Of a stretch of 64,000 nucleotides of DNA, positions 45,866 to 53,570 are shown piece after piece (the stretch's first letter is position 1; the number at the start of each line of letters is the position of its first letter). The DNA comes from DATGZX01 sp035296965 (lineage in GTDB: Bacteria > Planctomycetota > Planctomycetia > Gemmatales > Gemmataceae). Where the stretch lies: the NCBI GenBank assembly GCA_035296965.1, contig DATGZX010000009.1, forward strand, positions 50,557 through 114,556, given 5' to 3'. A program made the position numbers and the translations under genes. The notes under the pieces were generated by a model. The model searched no databases, was not told the DNA's origin, and was given only the letters and a program-made list of their open reading frames with translations.

Positions 45866-45968
45866 TCATTCTCGAAAAAGGCAAACTCGTCGTAAGGCGA
45901 GGGCGCAAAGCTATGGGCCCGCATGATCAGATGACCGCGCGGGTCGCCAGGCTGCCGAAGGGATGAGC
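45866..45968 (+). promoter_or_regulatory. Cyclic di-GMP-I (GEMM) riboswitch
   Basis: The GEMM consensus is present: AAAGGCAAACTCG, then a GNRA-capped P2 hairpin (CTCGTC-GTAA-GGCGAG), GGGCGCAAAGCTATGGGCC, a P3 stem (CCCGC/GCGGG) and the 3' block GGGTCGCCAGGCTGCCGAAG. The ligand-contacting positions keep the c-di-GMP identity: G just before CAAAC (G20 in the Vc2 RNA), A in CAAAG (A47) and C in GCCGAA (C92). The 3' segment can pair with TTCATTCTC to close P1. The protease ATG is about 70 bases downstream; GCGGACT (45967) and AGTCCGC (46014) can pair in between. Confidence 0.9.
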
Positions 45969-46038
45969 GGACTTACAAAGTCTCGTGCAGCGTGTGCTCG
46001 AGTTAGTCCGCCCGCAACCTCCTTTGAGAGAAGAGTGA

Positions 46039-47946
46039 ATGATGCATCCCCGCCCCAAGGTCAGGCGCTGGCTTAGCGTAGAGCAACTCGAAAACCGCCT
46101 CACACCTTCCGCCTACGGCCAGCAGTGGCTCAATCCCGAGCACCTGACGCTAAGTTTCCCTTCAGACGGAACAGCCGTTGGCTCTGTCAACAGTAACTTG
46201 CTGGAATTCCTCAACCTCCGCGCGACGCAGGCCGGCGGTGAAGAGGAAATCCTGCGGGCCTTCCAGACCTGGGCCGTCACCTCCAAAATCAATATCGCGC
46301 TTGTCGGCGAACAGGGCAATAATCCGCTGGGCAGCCCCGGCCTGATCCAGGGCGACGCGCGCTTCGGCGATATTCGCGTAGCCGGGAGCACGGCCTTGAC
46401 CCCTGAGGTCGTGGCAGTCGGCGCGCCCTTCAACTGGTCGCTCGGTACCGCTTCCGGCGACGTTGTCTTTAACACGAACCAGAATATTGGGATAAATCCC
46501 AGTGGCGTAGGGAACCAGTACGATTTGTATAGCGTCGCCTTGCACGAAGCCGGTCACGTCTTTGGCTTCCCCGATGAGACCAGCGACCCCACCTCGGTCA
46601 TGTTCGCCAACTACCAAGGACCGCTCAAGGGACTTTCTGCGGGCGACATTGCCGCTTTGCAGGCTGTCTATGGTGCGCCGACACCGGACTCTTTCCAGAA
46701 CAACGGCGGCAACGGTACCTTTGCCAAGGCTGCGCCGGTCGCACTTACCGCCAACACCGTGCTGAGCGGGGACCTGACGCAAATGGGTCAGCAAGAGTAC
46801 TTCGCCGTGAGCGTGCCTGCTGGACAGAACCTCGTCGTCACGTTGCACACGGCCGGTTATAGTTTGCTGATCCCGACTTTGAAGGTCTACAACGCCAGTG
46901 GGAATCTGCTCAAGAGCGCGAACCCGAACCAACCCTGGATCCAGGATGCATCAGTCGATTTCGGCGGCCAGCCGACGACACAGACCTATTACATCCAAGT
47001 AGCCAGTGCCGCGACCAACGTGTTCGGCATGGGTGGGTTCCAGCTCGAGGTGGGCAAACAGAATCCGCCCAACCCTCAGCAACCGTCGGTGAACCAGGAC
47101 AAGACCACGAACGCGACCCTGGCCACGGCCACCCCTCTCACGTATTCCGCTTCCTCCGTTGCGACCTATAACTACTCCTATTACGGGACCATGAGCGACA
47201 CGAGCGGGTCGCATTACTACCAGTTCGTGGCCCCTCCCATGGGAAGTAATACGACCGAGGCCATGATTGTCAGCGTCCTGTCGCTGCAGACCGGCAGTAG
47301 TGCCGCGGGCGTTCATGTGTACGACCAAAATGGCAATCCGCAGCCTTTCCAGTATCTCACGAACGGCGGCCTGGAATACGCGATCCAGGTGACGGGTCTC
47401 GTCCCGAACGAGACCTACTACGTGCAGACAACGCACCAATCGCCAAGCGCTCAACAGAACCCGGGCAACTATGAACTCTGCATCAGCTTTGCAGCCCAGG
47501 GATACACCCAGGCTGCTGCCGTGGTTGGCAGCACGTTGAGTCAAAGCAATCAAACAACCACGGCTACGATGACCTTGACCCAGGCGGGACTCCTTTCGTT
47601 GTCCCTATGGGCAAACGAAGGCAGCTCCACTGTGCCCGTGAACGTGACCATGACGGTCACGAACAGCACGGGTCAGACGCTCTTTACCTTGACTGCCATA
47701 GCCGGGCAGCCGCCGGTCACGCTCAATTACTACCTCGGAGCCGGGACGTACAACGTCACTTTCCTAGTTAGCCTGGGTCAGGGTGCACCAGGCGGAAGCA
47801 GCATTCCAACCGTCGCGTTTGAACTCGCGGCTGGTATCTTCAGCGATCCGCAGGGGGCATATTTTACCGCCGGCAGCCTCACGATGTCGGGGGGACTTAC
47901 GGTCACCGGGCCAAACAACGGCGGATCCCCACCGTATTACTATTAG
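46039..47946 (+). CDS. Exported matrixin-like zinc metalloprotease with PPC-type domains, under c-di-GMP riboswitch
   Basis: 635 aa. The leader LSVEQLENRLTPS is the planctomycete export/anchoring motif. A matrixin-type catalytic domain follows (about residues 30-215). It has a metzincin zinc site VALHEAGHVFGFPDE (HExxHxxGxxD) and a Met-turn-like SVMFANYQG. The rest contains at least two bacterial pre-peptidase C-terminal (PPC)-like beta domains (QQEYFAVSVPAGQNLVVTLH; SHYYQFVAPPMGS). It is probably a secreted or cell-wall-bound protease acting on surface proteins or matrix. Confidence 0.88.
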   Translation: MMHPRPKVRRWLSVEQLENRLTPSAYGQQWLNPEHLTLSFPSDGTAVGSVNSNLLEFLNLRATQAGGEEEILRAFQTWAVTSKINIALVGEQGNNPLGSPGLIQGDARFGDIRVAGSTALTPEVVAVGAPFNWSLGTASGDVVFNTNQNIGINPSGVGNQYDLYSVALHEAGHVFGFPDETSDPTSVMFANYQGPLKGLSAGDIAALQAVYGAPTPDSFQNNGGNGTFAKAAPVALTANTVLSGDLTQMGQQEYFAVSVPAGQNLVVTLHTAGYSLLIPTLKVYNASGNLLKSANPNQPWIQDASVDFGGQPTTQTYYIQVASAATNVFGMGGFQLEVGKQNPPNPQQPSVNQDKTTNATLATATPLTYSASSVATYNYSYYGTMSDTSGSHYYQFVAPPMGSNTTEAMIVSVLSLQTGSSAAGVHVYDQNGNPQPFQYLTNGGLEYAIQVTGLVPNETYYVQTTHQSPSAQQNPGNYELCISFAAQGYTQAAAVVGSTLSQSNQTTTATMTLTQAGLLSLSLWANEGSSTVPVNVTMTVTNSTGQTLFTLTAIAGQPPVTLNYYLGAGTYNVTFLVSLGQGAPGGSSIPTVAFELAAGIFSDPQGAYFTAGSLTMSGGLTVTGPNNGGSPPYYY

Positions 47947-48019
47947 CCGGCCGCTATGCCACTACTTGCTCACCCAAGCGCATTGCCGGACCAGATGCTT
48001 GTCGATGGCAAGCTAGCAA

Positions 48020-48191
48020 AAGGAAGAGTAAGTCTTAGGAGCAAGATTACGATTACGAAGAGGAGGAAGAGCACGATCCAGATTAGGAGTAGGATGTCGC
48101 GCCAGCGCCGCCCATTGAGTCCCGCTCTTTCTCGTGCTCCTATTCATGTTCCAAATTCCAAATCTTACTCTTCATTTTCATTCATTCTCTT
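48020..48191. repeat. Dispersed palindromic element B, copy 2
   Basis: Purine-rich arm (GGAAGAGTAAGTCTTAGGAG..), centre with a CG-rich spacer, and pyrimidine-rich arm ending CTTACTCTTCATTTTCATTC. It aligns to the reverse complement of 17719-17881. It lies directly beside element A copy 2, so 47947-48482 is almost entirely repeat sequence. Confidence 0.75.
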
Positions 48192-48198
48192 ATTGAGT

Positions 48199-48376
48199 GC
48201 TGCGCAAGTAATGCATCATGCACCGCTCTTGGCCCCTCGCCCCTGTACTCAGGGGAGAGGGGTTGGGGTGAGGGGTTCAGTGAACCTTCAGGAGTCTAAA
48301 ACCCTCACCCCCGACCCCTCTCCCTTGAGTACAAGGGAGAGGGGAGTAATCCGCCTTGCTGCATTAGTTGCGCAGC
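48199..48376. repeat. Dispersed palindromic element A, copy 2, with outer inverted repeats
   Basis: The core (48233-48346) has arms with AGGGGAGAGGGGTTGGGGTG and ACCCCCGACCCCTCTCCC. Outer terminal repeats GCTGCGCAAGTAATGCA (48199-48215) and TGCATTAGTTGCGCAGC (48360-48376) match with one mismatch. The structure resembles a MITE-like element without coding sequence. Confidence 0.85.
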
Positions 48377-48482
48377 GTTCAATAGGCATGGGTCGCTGGT
48401 CAATCCATCAGTCGAAGTTTGACAGAACACTTAGAGTAGTGGCCCACGTCAAAGGGAAGGTCAATAGCCTTCGAGTATAAAG

Positions 48483-51400
48483 ATGAACAAGAACTTGGAA
48501 CTGAATACCGTCACAACCGGCGTCGACTCGCGTGATACTGGCCCGGTCGCGAGCCAGACTGGCAACGGCACGGGCAATTTTGACCCGGAAGCAGTCCCAA
48601 GTCCGGCCGAATCCGCTTCAAAAAGTAAGGAGGATGAAAAGACAGAGGATCCGCAATGGAGGCGCAGGCTTCTGGCCAGCATCGTGGCTGTTCCAGCGTC
48701 GACCGATATGCAGGCGGCCGCACAGCAATGTCAAACCGTTCGCCGGGAAGTTAACGGAAACGCCGCAGAGGCCGTGAATTCATGGTGCAATCCTGTAGGC
48801 GGCGCCCCGGCAAAGCTGTCCTGCAAAATGTACGACACCGATGCGATGGCGGCGGATTGGCTGACACGCGCTGCGACCTCGCTTCCGGTAGTGGGCGAGC
48901 ATTTTCTCGGCTTCCGTCTGGTGGCTCTCCTGGGGAGGGGCGGGTTTGGCCAGGTTTACCTCGCGGAGCAGGGCGACCTCGCGAACCGCCGCGTCGTCCT
49001 GAAAGTAGCAACCGACATTTTTGGCGAATCACAAACCCTTGCCCAGTTGCAACACACCAACATTGTGCCGATCCACTCGATTCACCGCGCTTCGCCATTT
49101 CAGGCCGTCTGCATGCCCTACTTTGGGGCGACCACACTGGCGGACGTTCTCGAACAACTGCATGGCGGGACGTCGCTGCCGCACTCGGGCAAGATGCTCG
49201 TGAGCACGGTGAATGACCGAATGCTTTCCACGCGCCGTTCTGTTAGCTCTCACTCCTTCCGCGAATGGGCACTGCTACCGGCGCTTGACGCGGCCGATGC
49301 CAAGGATGGCCCGTCCGTATTGCCAAGAGGCGTGGATGCATCTGCGACTTTGCAGAAACTTGAGGGCATGACCTATGTCGAGGCCGTGCTCTGGATGGTC
49401 GCGCGGCTGGCGGATGGACTGGCGCACGCGCACGAGCACGGCATCCTGCATCGCGACTTGAAGCCGGCCAATATCCTGCTTACCGATGATGGTCAGCCGA
49501 TGCTGCTCGATTTCAATTTGTCGGAGGACACGAAACTGCGCGCAAACGCCGCGGCTGCTTCGATCGGCGGCACCCTGCCCTACATGGCGCCGGAACATCT
49601 TGAGGCATTCCGTGGCGGCGCCAAGAAGCTGGACGCACGGGGCGACATCTACTCGCTCGGCGTCATCCTTTACGAACTCTTGACAGGCCGGGCGCCGTTT
49701 CCGAATTATCGCGAAGTCTGCGCGGATACGCTCGAAAAGATGATTGCGGACCGGGCCAAAATTCAACCACAGGTTTGCCGCTTCAATGCGGTGGTCTCCC
49801 GGGCGACGGAGTCGATAGTCCGCCATTGCCTTGAAGCCGATCCAGGCAAGCGCTACCAGAATGCGCGCGAACTGCAGGAGGACCTGGAACGGCAACTACT
49901 CAGCCAGGTGCTGAAATACGCGCCCGAACCATCGCTGCGCGAACGCCTCGGCAAGTGGAGCCGGCGGCATCCCCGGCTGGCGTCCTCGACCACGATCGCC
50001 GGCCTGCTTGGTGCGTTGCTGCTGGTGTTGACAAGCGCTCTGGTTCTCCGCGACCGGCAACTGGCGCGGTTTGAAGCCGGCGCGACGCTCCAGCACTTCC
50101 AGGATGAAATGAAAACCGCGCAGTTCCAGCTCTATAGCCGGCACGCCGACCGCGCTCAACTGGAAGACGGCATCGAACGCTGCCGGCACACGCTTGGGCT
50201 CTACGACGTCCTTGACAATCACCAGTGGCACGAACTACCCGCTGTCAGGCACCTGCCACGGGAGGATCAGCAGCGCCTCGACGAACAGGCGGGCGAGCTC
50301 CTATTCCTGCTGGCCAAGGCCACGGCACTGCACGCGCAGTATTATGTGCCGGCGTCCTTGCGGGAAGAGAAACTACAGGAGGCCCTGCATTTCAATTTGC
50401 TTGCCGAGAAGTGTTTCGCGAAGGATCAATGTCCCAAGGCGCTCTGGGAGCAACGCGCCGATCTGGCCAAGCTTCTTGGCCACGACGACGAGGCTAAAGA
50501 GTATGCCGCCCGGTTCGAAAGCATGCCGGCAAGCTCCGCCAGGGACCTTTACCTGATCGCCCACAAACAGACGGTTGAAGGCAAGTATCGCGAGGCTCTG
50601 GAAGGACTACGGAAAACGACGCAAGAGGATCCGCGTAACTTCTCGGCCTGGTTTGTGCGCGGCAACTGCTATTACGAATTGCTGCAGGATATACACGCAG
50701 TCGCGTGCTACAACACGTGCGTCGCTCTCCGGCCGGAATTCCATTGGTCGTGGTTCAATCGCGGACTGGCGCACCTGCGGCTGCGCAATTACCGCCAGGC
50801 GTCGGACGATTTTGACCAGGTCCTCCGCCTGCAGCCGGGCCTGGTGGACGCGTACATCAGCCGCGCCAAGGCAAAGGAGGGCTTGCGGAAATACCAGGAG
50901 GCGATCGATGACTTTACGAGGGCCCTGAGCGGCGACAAGGTTTTGACACGTGTCTATTTTCTGCGTGCCGAGGCGCGTGCCTTGGCCGGTGACAGGCCGG
51001 GCGCCCAGCGCGATTTCGACAAGGGACTCGCCTGGGAGCCGACGGATGAGGCGAGCTGGATCGCCCGCGGCCTGGCCAAACAGAATGACGACGTGGCGGG
51101 TGCGCTGGCGGACTTTGAGCAAGCCTTGAAAATCAACCCGCGCTCGTTTGAGGGATTGCAAAATAAGGCCGCGGCGCTTGATCGGCTCGGCAAGGATCAC
51201 GAATCGCTCAAGGTACTGGAACAGGCCGTCACCCTTTATCCCGAATCGGTTCTGGCCCGCGGCGGTCGCGGCGTCCTCCTGGCCCGCATCCAAAAGCGCG
51301 ACGCGGCACTCGCAGATGCCAGGGCCGCGCTCCTGCTCGACACCAGCCCGTCGACGCTTTACCAGGTTGCTTGCATCTACTCGCTGACCTCGAAACAAAA

Positions 51401-51578
51401 CAAGGATGACGCCTTGCAAGCGCTCCATCTTCTGTCGTCAGCCTTGCGTGGCGGATTTGGCCTGGACATCGTGGCTACGGACTCCGACTTCGATCCGCTT
51501 CGCAAATTGCCCGAATTCAAACAAGCAGTGGCCGCGGCGCAGGTATTGCAGTCAGGTGGGGCACAAGGGTCAAACTGA
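48483..51578 (+). CDS. Transmembrane Ser/Thr protein kinase with TPR array and DFN motif
   Basis: 1031 aa. A disordered N-terminal part (about 1-140) precedes the kinase domain (about 140-470). That domain has LLGRGGFGQVYLAEQ, the lysine in RVVLKVATDIFG, HRDLKPANILL, and DFNLSEDTK where DFG is normal, then APEHLEAF and DIYSLGVILYELLTG. There is a roughly 70-residue insert between the hinge (MPYFGATTLADVLEQ) and the C-lobe helix. A membrane helix lies at about residues 503-525 (AGLLGALLLVLTSALVL), and TPR units run from about 680 to 1000. The retained HRD, Lys and metal-binding Asp suggest it can still be active. Confidence 0.9.
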   Translation: MNKNLELNTVTTGVDSRDTGPVASQTGNGTGNFDPEAVPSPAESASKSKEDEKTEDPQWRRRLLASIVAVPASTDMQAAAQQCQTVRREVNGNAAEAVNSWCNPVGGAPAKLSCKMYDTDAMAADWLTRAATSLPVVGEHFLGFRLVALLGRGGFGQVYLAEQGDLANRRVVLKVATDIFGESQTLAQLQHTNIVPIHSIHRASPFQAVCMPYFGATTLADVLEQLHGGTSLPHSGKMLVSTVNDRMLSTRRSVSSHSFREWALLPALDAADAKDGPSVLPRGVDASATLQKLEGMTYVEAVLWMVARLADGLAHAHEHGILHRDLKPANILLTDDGQPMLLDFNLSEDTKLRANAAAASIGGTLPYMAPEHLEAFRGGAKKLDARGDIYSLGVILYELLTGRAPFPNYREVCADTLEKMIADRAKIQPQVCRFNAVVSRATESIVRHCLEADPGKRYQNARELQEDLERQLLSQVLKYAPEPSLRERLGKWSRRHPRLASSTTIAGLLGALLLVLTSALVLRDRQLARFEAGATLQHFQDEMKTAQFQLYSRHADRAQLEDGIERCRHTLGLYDVLDNHQWHELPAVRHLPREDQQRLDEQAGELLFLLAKATALHAQYYVPASLREEKLQEALHFNLLAEKCFAKDQCPKALWEQRADLAKLLGHDDEAKEYAARFESMPASSARDLYLIAHKQTVEGKYREALEGLRKTTQEDPRNFSAWFVRGNCYYELLQDIHAVACYNTCVALRPEFHWSWFNRGLAHLRLRNYRQASDDFDQVLRLQPGLVDAYISRAKAKEGLRKYQEAIDDFTRALSGDKVLTRVYFLRAEARALAGDRPGAQRDFDKGLAWEPTDEASWIARGLAKQNDDVAGALADFEQALKINPRSFEGLQNKAAALDRLGKDHESLKVLEQAVTLYPESVLARGGRGVLLARIQKRDAALADARAALLLDTSPSTLYQVACIYSLTSKQNKDDALQALHLLSSALRGGFGLDIVATDSDFDPLRKLPEFKQAVAAAQVLQSGGAQGSN

Positions 51579-51682
51579 TCGAATACAGACAGGTTCTCAC
51601 GAGAAGAAGACAACTTCCGGGCTTGTTCCAGGAACCCAGCCAGGACGGTGTTCCAAGAATCAGCCGAATGGGTCCGTGCGGG

Positions 51683-51957
51683 TACTCCACCGGTTCCTCG
51701 CATCGCTTGCTTCTGGGCCGCCGCCTGGCCGAAAAACCGTTCGCCCTGCTCGGAGCGAACTGTGACGCCACGGCCGGGGATGCGCGGAGGGTCGCGGCAG
51801 GCCAGTCGATCACCTGGCCGATCATACACGACGGCCTCCACGACGAAGGGAAGATCGCCGAGCGCTACCGAGTTGCAAGTCACGGCATCCCGGCAATCTT
51901 CGTGATCGACCGGCAAGGAGTGCTCCGTCACGAATATGTCCTGTCGGCTGCTGCGTT
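51683..51957 (+). pseudogene. Remnant of a thioredoxin-like (TlpA/ResA-type) domain
   Basis: In one frame the translation keeps the second half of a TlpA-like fold: RLAEKPFALLGANCDATAGD, TWPIIHDGLHDEGKIAERY, then ASHGIPAIFVIDRQGVLRHE, which carries the cis-Pro. The normal WCGPC redox motif is reduced to GPC without the second Cys, the N-terminal strands are missing, and the 3' end runs straight into repeat C. No start codon with a ribosome site is seen. I read it as a decayed gene. The rest of 52003-52257 shows nothing. Confidence 0.6.
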
Positions 51958-52002
51958 GGGCAGATTTCCAATCTGTCCGGTCAGGTTGGAAACCTGACCC
52001 AC
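51958..52002. repeat. 45-bp double-palindrome element C, copy 2
   Basis: Reverse complement of 24588-24632 with a single mismatch; it contains CAGATTTCCAATCTG and GGTCAGGTTGGAAACCTGACC (imperfect palindromes). It truncates the thioredoxin-like remnant. Confidence 0.8.
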
Positions 52003-52261
52003 AGTCGAATCCCACACGGCTTTTTAGCGTTCCTGTAAACTCGACAGGAACAATTGGGGTGGTCGAGTCTCCGGTCCCCCATGCACGGACGACCATAGAT
52101 TCGTCGTTATCGGCGCGCGCAGACTCGATCACGGCCATTCTTGGGCCCGCCTGACCAGATTCAACCACAAAGGATTTCGTTCCACCTGGTGCCGCAGGGT
52201 CAGAAAATGGTCGTCTCTTTCAATCTTTCACCGCGATCGCCGAATTACCTCTCGAAGAGAT

Positions 52262-52289
52262 GATATCTGAATGATATCATAGCGATATC
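52262..52289. promoter_or_regulatory. Three phased GATATC boxes, probable operator for the RHH protein
   Basis: GATATC occurs at 52262-52267, 52273-52278 and 52284-52289, exactly 11 bp apart, ending 21 bp before the SPFH start codon. Each box sits in a TGATATC(A/T) context. Regular arrays of short palindromes at one helical turn are typical targets of ribbon-helix-helix dimers, and such a protein is encoded by the second gene of the operon. Confidence 0.65.
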
Positions 52290-52310
52290 AAACTTAAGAG
52301 GAGCTTGCCA

Positions 52311-53246
52311 ATGGAAGATCGTGAATTGAGATTGGTGTCTGGGTGGGCGGCGCTGGTCGGGGTTTTGCTGGGGCTGGGCGTGCTCATCGCCTTGATTGCC
52401 GCGGCGATCATGAGCCAGTCGCCGGCGTTGCTTTGGCTGATCATACCCGGGTCGTTGGCCTGGGTGATCAGCTTGCTTGGATTCATTGTCAATGGACCGA
52501 ACATGGCGCGGGTCGTTTTGCTCTTTGGCGCCTATGTGGGCACGCTCAAGGATGTCGGCTTCTTCTATGGCAACCCATTCTATCTCAGGTCGAAAGTATC
52601 GCTGCGCATCCGCAGCCTGGAGACCGGCGTGACCTCGACCGAGGAGCGGAAAGATGCCACGGGGCGGGTCGTTCAGGAGGCCAAGCAGCAGCGTCAACCA
52701 CTCAAGGTGAACGACAAGGACGGTACGCCGATCGAGATTGCCGCCGTGGTGGTCTGGAAGGTGGCGAATGCGGCGCAGGCGATGTTTCAAGTGGATAATT
52801 ACGTGGACTTCGTCAAGATGCAAGCCGATGCTGCGCTGCGCAATCTTGCGAGCCGTTACAGCTACGATGCACCTGAAGGGGACGAGCATTCGCTGCGCGG
52901 CCATATCGAGGCTGTTGCGGTGCAGCTCAAATCCGAGCTGCACGAGCGCATCCACCAGGCCGGCGTCGAAATCCTCGATGCGCGGATCAGCTACCTGGCC
53001 TACGCGACAGAAATCGCCGCTGCCATGTTGCAGCGCCAGCAGGCCGGGGCGATCATTGCCGCTCGCAGCCGCATTGTCGAGGGGGCAGTCGGCATGGTCG
53101 AGCACGCTCTGCAAATGCTCTCGGAGAAACACGTGGTCGACCTTGATCCCGAGCGCCGCGCTGCCATGGTCAGCAACCTGCTCGTGGTGCTGTGCGGCCA
53201 TGCCGTCCCGCAACCGGTTCTGAACACCGGTACCCTGCACAATTGA
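52311..53246 (+). CDS. SPFH/Band 7-domain membrane protein
   Basis: 311 aa from ATG 52311 (AGAGGAG eight bases upstream). Two N-terminal hydrophobic segments (about residues 9-33 and 38-70) lead to an SPFH domain: IRSLETGVTSTEERKDATGR, then VNDKDGTPIEIAAVVVWKV, DYN-type contact VDNYVDFVKMQADAALRNLA, and ILDARISYLAYATEIAAAML. SPFH proteins form membrane-associated oligomeric cages or platforms. It is followed 20 bp later by a small DNA-binding protein, probably in the same transcript. Confidence 0.9.
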   Translation: MEDRELRLVSGWAALVGVLLGLGVLIALIAAAIMSQSPALLWLIIPGSLAWVISLLGFIVNGPNMARVVLLFGAYVGTLKDVGFFYGNPFYLRSKVSLRIRSLETGVTSTEERKDATGRVVQEAKQQRQPLKVNDKDGTPIEIAAVVVWKVANAAQAMFQVDNYVDFVKMQADAALRNLASRYSYDAPEGDEHSLRGHIEAVAVQLKSELHERIHQAGVEILDARISYLAYATEIAAAMLQRQQAGAIIAARSRIVEGAVGMVEHALQMLSEKHVVDLDPERRAAMVSNLLVVLCGHAVPQPVLNTGTLHN

Positions 53247-53266
53247 GGCGAGGGCACCCGGCGCTC

Positions 53267-53449
53267 ATGGCACGGAAACCGTTCTTGCTGCGAATCGATT
53301 CGGAACTGCTCGACGCTCTAGAGCGCTGGGCGAACCAGGAGTTGCGCAGCTTGAATGGGCAGATCGAATACGTGCTGCGAGCGGCCGTGGTCAAGCACGG
53401 GGCCAAACTGCCCCAGAAGAACCAGGATGACGAGGACAAGGAGGATTGA
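53267..53449 (+). CDS. Ribbon-helix-helix (Arc/MetJ-like) DNA-binding protein
   Basis: 60 aa. KPFLLRIDSELLDALERWAN gives the N-terminal strand and first helix of an RHH fold. RSLNGQIEYVLRAAVVKHG gives the turn and second helix, and an acidic tail follows. Such proteins dimerise and insert a two-stranded ribbon into the major groove. It is the likely autoregulator of the SPFH-RHH pair through the three GATATC boxes upstream. It resembles antitoxins in size and fold, but no toxin gene is adjacent. Confidence 0.82.
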   Translation: MARKPFLLRIDSELLDALERWANQELRSLNGQIEYVLRAAVVKHGAKLPQKNQDDEDKED

Positions 53450-53570
53450 AGTGCTCGACTCGAAATTTGCACCGTTGGGCTGAGAACGAGAAGAATCTCG
53501 GGAAAGAGTAGCGCGCGAGCGGGAACTACTGGATGAATTCCTTCGTTCCGCCTCTTAATCCAGGAGAACC

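Noticed and set aside
45866..45968. Alternative reading of the GEMM aptamer as the cGAMP-preferring variant
   Set aside because: The G just before CAAAC (G20) is kept; the cGAMP-type variants carry A at that place. Only binding tests can settle it.
52245..53240. A 331-codon minus-strand frame
   Set aside because: Antisense to the SPFH gene; His/Gln/Arg-rich shadow without domain signature.
53267..53449. RHH protein as antitoxin of a toxin-antitoxin pair
   Set aside because: Neither neighbour is a small toxin; the upstream partner is a 311-aa SPFH protein, so an autoregulator is the simpler reading.
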